Assembly (NCBI GenBank): GCA_000708835.1
Contig: DF237238.1
Location: 1-64,000, forward strand
Length of the DNA: 64,000 nt
Direction of reading: 5' to 3'
From: Klebsormidium nitens
Lineage: Eukaryota; Streptophyta; Klebsormidiophyceae; Klebsormidiales; Klebsormidiaceae
A program made the translations under genes and the position numbers. How positions within the stretch are numbered: the first letter of the stretch is position 1; each line of letters begins with the position of its first letter. The notes below the pieces were generated by a model. It searched no databases. It had not been told where the DNA came from and saw only the letters and a program-made list of their open reading frames with translations. Below, in pieces: positions 58,119 through 64,000 of the stretch.

Positions 58119-60249
58119 TGCCAGCCGTAGCCTGATAGATCTGCCAAACAACCTGCGTCATTAGGACCACCTGCTTGTGACCAGGCTGCTATGCTCCAGT
58201 GTTAAACGGCTACAAGTACCTGCCAAGCTGCTCACTCAGATCCAATTATGGAGGAAAAGGTCACAAACAAGGCTCACGTCAACACAATGGAACAAGACTT
58301 TGGACACGCAAAGAGTGCCTTTTCTGAAGACAGATCGTCAAGGCTGGCTTACTTGCTTCCGATCCAACTCATTGTGTTTTCCTTGATGGTCTCCTTTCTC
58401 CTGACCCGCTTTTCCTCTTCGCCAGCCCCCTACTGGCCCTAGTAAGGAACTCAGCAAGTGTGCCATCCCAAACCCTTTCTTCATCACTCCTGACTGACGG
58501 AGATCTGACAAAGTCTCCAGAAACGCTATGCTGATCATCTTGTGCAGTTCTCCAACAAGCGGTACAGATTTAGGGCTTCTCAAACAAGAGATGGGCCAAG
58601 GGCAGCGCGTTGTTGCCCCCCCCCATTATCAACTCGAACTACACGGGATTTGAAAGATCCAGGCGCTAAAGTGCTGAAGATTACAGCGTTGAAGCTAATT
58701 TGCCAAGAAGCCAACTGCAACCCTCCAGCCTCCAGGTGGCCGCCATCATGGCGCAGCTAGAAACTTTTGGAGAATGCACTTGAACTTGACAAAGAACTTG
58801 AAGCACTAGCCTGCCAGTGAGCCTTGAGGTCAGCGACGAGAGTAGGTAGACATTATGTACCTATCTGTTGGCAACATAGAAATCTTGGAAATCATGCCTT
58901 CGACGACGACTATTATCTTCCATAGGTACAGTAAATTTAACGTCGGGATCGGCTCGTTCTAGCTCGTTCCCGAATCCTAAGAGGGAAAGTTTGAACGCCC
59001 CGTCGAATGTGGCTACCTAATCAATATTTCTTTTACCAAAGAAACCTCGTGTGAGATGACGACTGCAACTGCACTGTGCACACTGCAGCTCAGGCACGTT
59101 TGCAAAGCGTCTTGACCGGGCGTACCAGGCGTACCTACCTACAACTGGTCATTAATAACAGTCAATCATCATATACGGGTCTATCAAATGTAAGTTGTAC
59201 TGACTTGGCTATACATAGCAATGTTGAGGTTATACCTACGATCCTCTGCCGTTTTATATCTCTGTTCGAATATAAAGAAGGGCTCTTCGAGTAATCAAAG
59301 ATTGACTGCCCGGTAGTAAGGCACCTGACTGCCCGGTAGTATGGCACCTGGGAGTTTCCATGGCAGAAGTACACCAATAGAGCTGGGTAGGTAGGTAGCT
59401 GGGTAACTACAGTAGGACACGCGTGGTAGTAGTACCGGTAGCTCCCCGGATGACAAGGACGACATTCTTTTTCCATTTCGGGATAATACCTGGAATTCAT
59501 CGTCAATCTGCGTCATGCATGGATCTGACCAGACTGATAGATACGCCGAGATGCAGACAGCATCAAACACCTGCATGGCGGGTACCACCGTCCACGGTAA
59601 TCGAGCAATATCCTACCACAAATTTGAAAACTCGAAACTCCGGAAAATTCGTTAAACACCTGATTGAACATTCTCGTTTCCAAATTCCCATCGCAATGTT
59701 CCGTACGGTACATACCGAGTTTGTTGGCCGGTGCTGCCAAAAAAAGTAAGTTTGCCCAGGACAGGAATCCCGAGTACCGGTACCACAAAAAGCACATGTG
59801 TGCATGCATGGACTTTCATTTTCTTTTCAGGGGGGAGTTTGATATGTCGTACCAAGCAGCTTCGTAGCCTGGCCCCCGGCCCCATGTTTCAGTGTCGCGG
59901 CATATGAAGCGCGCGCGCATTTCGACTGCAAGGCTGAAGCCATCAGTGCAGGCCCCGGGGCCTAGGCCGGGCAGGGAGCAATTAGGTAGGTACCTAGCTA
60001 CGGTACACTGCGTATAATCACGTATCCTGGCACCAGTTGCTGTCTACCGGGCGAATCCAGAGTCAGGAGTCAGAGAGTAGGCTGTGATGCAGCGACACGT
60101 GTGACCGCGTGACTCATGCAATCATGCGAGGTATGGCGCCGCCGGCCGGCCGGCCGCAACAGTCGAATTCCGTAAGCTATACTCTCGGACTATATGCTAT
60201 GCGCAGGTCAGGCTGGTAGGTAGGTAGTACTACCTAGGTAGTAGCCTCA
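58119..60249. other. Intergenic, short repeats only
   Basis: No gene supported. From about 59.1 kb onward the sequence is full of TACC/GGTA tetramers (GGTAGGTAGGTA near 59387, 59985 and 60212) and contains the 23-bp duplication at 59304. Confidence 0.5.
59304..59349 (+). repeat. Tandem 23-bp duplication
   Basis: Two adjacent copies of a 23-bp unit (GACTGCCCGGTAGTAAGGCA plus CCT) differ at one base. Confidence 0.85.
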
Positions 60250-61199
60250 GGGGCGATTCGCACCCGCCAACTTTAAGGCCAACTTTCCGATAACTTTCGC
60301 GTAAAGTCCGGGGGACGCGTTCGCACATAAAGTCCGATAAGCTNNNNNNNNNNNNNNNNNNNNNNNNNNNNNNNNNNNNNNNNNNNNNNNNNNNNNNNNN
60401 NNNNNNNNNNNNNNNNNNNNNNNNNNNNNNNNNNNNNNNNNNNNNNNNNNNNNNNNNNNNNNNNNNNNNNNNNNNNNNNNNNNNNNNNNNNNNNNNNNNN
60501 NNNNNNNNNNNNNNNNNNNNNNNNNNNNNNNNNNNNNNNNNNNNNNNNNNNNNNNNNNNNNNNNNNNNNNNNNNNNNNNNNNNNNNNNNNNNNNNNNNNN
60601 NNNNNNNNNNNNNNNNNNNNNNNNNNNNNNNNNNNNNNNNNNNNNNNNNNNNNNNNNNNNNNNNNNNNNNNNNNNNNNNNNNNNNNNNNNNNNNNNNNNN
60701 NNNNNNNNNNNNNNNNNNNNNNNNNNNNNNNNNNNNNNNNNNNNNNNNNNNNNNNNNNNNNNNNNNNNNNNNNNNNNNNNNNNNNNNNNNNNNNNNNNNN
60801 NNNNNNNNNNNNNNNNNNNNNNNNNNNNNNNNNNNNNNNNNNNNNNNNNNNNNNNNNNNNNNNNNNNNNNNNNNNNNNNNNNNNNNNNNNNNNNNNNNNN
60901 NNNNNNNNNNNNNNNNNNNNNNNNNNNNNNNNNNNNNNNNNNNNNNNNNNNNNNNNNNNNNNNNNNNNNNNNNNNNNNNNNNNNNNNNNNNNNNNNNNNN
61001 NNNNNNNNNNNNNNNNNNNNNNNNNNNNNNNNNNNNNNNNNNNNNNNNNNNNNNNNNNNNNNNNNNNNNNNNNNNNNNNNNNNNNNNTTCCTTTTCGGAT
61101 CGGCGTGACTTTCCGATAAGCAAAGTACCGATAAGGACTTATCGGAAAGTTAAACTAAGCTTATCGGAAGGTTAAAATGCTGCGGGTGCGAATCGCCCC
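60250..61199. mobile_element. DNA transposon (or MITE) with terminal inverted repeats, interior unknown
   Basis: The left end starts GGGGCGATTCGCACC and the right end finishes with its exact reverse complement GGTGCGAATCGCCCC. Both are flanked by TCA (60247-60249 and 61200-61202), a likely 3-bp target duplication. Inside both ends are repeated CTTTCCGATAAG motifs in both orientations (three or more on the right, two partial on the left), typical of subterminal transposase-binding repeats. A 744-base N gap hides the middle, so true length and coding capacity are unknown. TIRs starting in GGG with 3-bp target sites suggest PIF/Harbinger-like elements, though these prefer TWA, so the superfamily is only a guess. 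Confidence 0.85.
60344..61087. other. Assembly gap (744 N)
   Basis: A run of N inside the TIR element. Any frame spanning it is meaningless. Confidence 0.99.
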
Positions 61200-61529
61200 T
61201 CATTGCTACCTGCTGTACAGTGTGCTGTCCTACGGTACATCTACCGAGCAATGCGGGACTCGGACCTTTCTGAGTTTCTCCTTCAATCACGGGTGCTCTC
61301 TCCCTATGAAGCTATTTCTCCTCCATTGTCAAATCGTGAGATTTTGCACCACTGTTGGCCGGCACTTCAGAGGGCTTCTGATTAGCAGTGGCGCTGCAGT
61401 CGACTTGGTCCACAGTCATCTCTACTGGCATGCTCGTATTGTTGTGGTCCCTGCTGAAGCTGGATCTTTGACAGCTGCTGCTCTGGAGCGGAGAAGCCTC
61501 CGAAGAACGTCAATTTTGATAGAGTCAAA

Positions 61530-64000
61530 ATGTGGCAGGGCTTAACGGGGTTGCGAGAGAATCTTGGGAAGGGGTTGCAGGAATTTAAGAAGGAGGCTTT
61601 ACGGGAGAGCTCGACATTGATTCGGGAGGTCAGCAAAGTGGGGCCGGCGCTGATCAAGGAGAACGCCTTGGGCGACAGTAGCGAGCAAGAAAATGAGAAG
61701 GAAGAGGTGGCACACTCTTCCAGCATTCAAAATGTACGTAGCCTCTCTTCTTTGCACACAGACTGCAGAGCTCGTGCTTGCACACCCTGTAGAGAGGGTG
61801 TAATCTTGATGCTCCCTGATTTTCCCTGCAGATACATGTTCTGCTGTGCTTTGCTAAGAGCAATTGTATGTGAAGCTTGTGTGGAATGCACTCACAGATT
61901 ATGGCCGTGGAATCATGTTTGACGCACATCTTTGGACCTGCAGAAAGCTGAAAATGCGGATGGTGAGGCTCTCGGGCCAGATTCTGAAGGCTGGGACAAT
62001 GGCTGGGACGAAGGCGAGCACTCGGAGGAGGTGCCCCCAGAGAGGACTACGCACAACCCTCAATCGGAAGACACCCACAAAGTGGCCAATGAGTTTGCCG
62101 AGAACCATGCCGGAGTGAATGGAGTTGCAGAGGAAGGAAGCTTTGTGGAACTGGACATCCATGCCAGTCACACGGGTGCCCTGCAAGACAATGAGGACGG
62201 CGATGACGGCCAACATTCCCTTGCCGATGCCTCCTCCAGCAGGTCCGCCTCTACAACCCCAAAAGCTTTTGGAATGTCCGACGAGCGCAGAGATACGGAG
62301 CCACAAGAGGACCCTGAACTGGCGGGTGACTCTCCGATGGCTGCGGCGATCACCTCGAAACAGCTGGGAGAGGTCACGGGGCAGCGCGACCGGTTGGCGG
62401 AGCGTCTGGATGTGATGGAGGACGAGCTGGAGGCTGCAAAGGCGCATCAGGCCAGCCTGGAGGCCGCGCTGCAGGCGGCTCGGAAAGAGGCGGCGGTGGC
62501 GGTCGAAGAGAGGAACGCGGCGGAGGCGAAGGCGACGCGGCAGGAGATGGAGGCCGCGGCGGCGAGGAAGAAGCAAGAGGCACTGGAGGGGAAGGTGAAG
62601 GCGCTGGCGGGAGGGCTGGAGCAGCGGATGCAGGGACTGAGGCAGGAGCTCGAGGTGAGTGGCGCAGATGCCTCGGCACGGCCAGCGACCATGCAAGATG
62701 CTTGCTGGACCAGCCGCCTGCTGCATCTCTGTAGTGTGTTTGCCGCTGTGCCCCTTTTCTGAGGATGCAAGCACTTCTCGAAGTTGGCAAATCAGCAGCT
62801 CAGCTTTCTTTCTGGGCCTAGCAGTCCTTGATTCCGAGGGTTCCAAGCTGCCCTGGCAGAGCTTTTACTCTGGATCTGGCCAGGCTTGTGTTTGTTCTTG
62901 ATGGGAAATGCTGTTTCTGCGCTCTCAGACGCGGACTTCGGAGCTGGTGGCCTCGCGAGCGGAGGTGGCGGAAGCGCGCAGCGCCTTTGACGAGGTGAAG
63001 GCCATGTTGGAGGAGAGCAGCTCCGAGCGGGAGCGCCTGGGGGAGGAGCTGGCGCAGCTCAAGGGGCAATGGCAGCAGGCCAAAGACGAAGCAGCCAAGT
63101 ACAAGCACGAGGTAAACAGTTTGTGCATGTGGCAGAGGCTTAGCGCTGATCACCTTCTCGCCAAGTGTGCTTGGCCTGGCTGTCTGGCGGGAGATTCGAC
63201 CGTACTAAGTGTCCCTTTCGGATTCATATTATCTTGGATGCTAAGCCACAGCAAGTTGCTTGGGACAATCTGTTGCTGTGTTGCCAGGTCAAATCAAAGT
63301 GTCCCTAAATTGCGTTCCTCTTCATTTTGCAGGCGGAAGGTGCGAGGCGCGAGATTGCAGAGAGCGTCGCTGAGCTGTCGGAGGTGCGGGCGGACCTGTG
63401 GGCCACGGTGGGTGCGCTGCATGGATGAAAGTCGGATTGCTTGCATAGATCTCTTGTGAGCTCTTTGTCGAGTGGACATGTAGGAAGTGTATTCCTATGG
63501 ACCCATAACCGTTTCTTCTGCACTTATGCCGAGTTTGACTTCAGAAGATTGGGTTCTGAGGATAGGAGACCTGCAAATGCAACGGCCGATTCGAAACGCC
63601 CTCAGTGGGAACCAAGAAAACCGAGAGAGCGACTCGATTTCTCCTCTCTCTGATGGGAATCGGCCCCGCTTGCTTGCAGAAGGAGGCGGCCAAAGGGAAT
63701 GCTCTTGGGGAGGACGAGCGCGCCAGCTTGGAGGCCGCCCTCAAGGCTGTCTCCGCCTCTGCTCAGACGGCCGCCGCCGAAGCCGGGGCTTGGAAAGTGC
63801 GAGCAGAGACGGCAGAGGAGCAGGTCAGCGCTTGATCAGAGATCAGCGCATTCCAACTAAATGTGCAATAATGGTTGCGTCTGTCTGGGACGATTTTCGC
63901 ACACGTGCTTCAGGAAAGTCCGGACACTTCCGGCCTTTGGGTTGTACAGGCAGGGACATGGACTCTTTGGTGGGCGCCAATTGGTCAAGTCCGTCCTGCT
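61530..64000 (+). CDS. Golgin-like coiled-coil protein, 5' part
   Basis: Five exons, 61530-61733, 61944-62654, 62929-63111, 63333-63407 and 63680-63823, join in phase 0, giving 439 residues before the gene leaves the window. The last donor (CAG|GTCAGC) shows that coding continues beyond 64000. The N-terminus, MWQGLTGLRENLGKGLQEF, resembles the start of plant golgin candidates of the GMAP-210/GRIP-related type (MW..L..L+ENL.K). An acidic Asp/Glu/Ser region follows (residues 60-200), then a long Ala/Glu/Arg-rich coiled coil from about residue 215 (ERLDVMEDELEAAK onward). Such proteins tether vesicles at Golgi membranes. The GRIP or GRAB domain that would confirm this lies outside the window. 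Plain coiled-coil proteins can look alike, so the family name is tentative. Confidence 0.6.

Noticed and set aside
60230-61123. 297-codon minus frame across the N gap
   Set aside because: It is open only because N cannot encode stops; the visible ends are transposon inverted repeats.

Overview
The window reads as nuclear DNA of a streptophyte (charophyte-grade) green alga; Klebsormidium is my best guess, but the sequence cannot prove it. Genes have many short GT-AG introns and GC-rich exons. The set of genes is plant-like: an ATXR3/SDG2-type histone H3K4 methyltransferase, a prenylcysteine oxidase/lyase, a UDP-sugar transporter, a bZIP factor and a golgin-like protein. Exon boundaries below were placed by eye from splice signals and reading-frame continuity, and may be off by a base or two. 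Two runs of N (10347-10392 and 60344-61087) are assembly gaps.

Left third (1-15.2 kb) looks like an accessory island. On the minus strand lies a 9-exon gene fusing an archaeo-eukaryotic primase (AEP), a primase zinc ribbon and a herpesvirus-UL9-like origin-binding superfamily 2 helicase. It carries one in-frame TGA. A HIRAN-like protein lies downstream, and two tandem copies of a small phage/bacterial-type protein (one frameshifted) lie divergently upstream. Next to them are about 20 copies of a ~55-bp near-palindrome with an AT-rich centre, plus copies inside introns of the primase gene. The repeats resemble herpesvirus replication origins in layout only. A link between repeat and helicase is my main hypothesis, not an observation.

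Middle (16.5-40 kb): a 443-aa protein with a PD-(D/E)XK-like C-terminus (+); a bZIP factor with an unusual basic region (-); prenylcysteine oxidase (+); a thioredoxin-fold protein with a long Gly/Ser/Arg-rich N-terminus (-); an MTH1-type Nudix hydrolase (+); and a small coiled-coil protein (-). These are separated by intergenic stretches of 0.7 to 4 kb.

Right third (41-64 kb): the 17-exon ATXR3/SDG2 gene (about 2,424 aa) with two zinc knuckles, two GYF domains, a bromodomain-like segment and SET/post-SET; a convergent SLC35D/UGNT1-like UDP-sugar transporter; a gap-containing DNA transposon with 15-bp terminal inverted repeats and a TCA target duplication; and the 5' part of a coiled-coil, golgin-like gene that runs off the right edge.

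Apart from the proposed island, the genes look like independent housekeeping or regulatory loci, not a pathway cluster.
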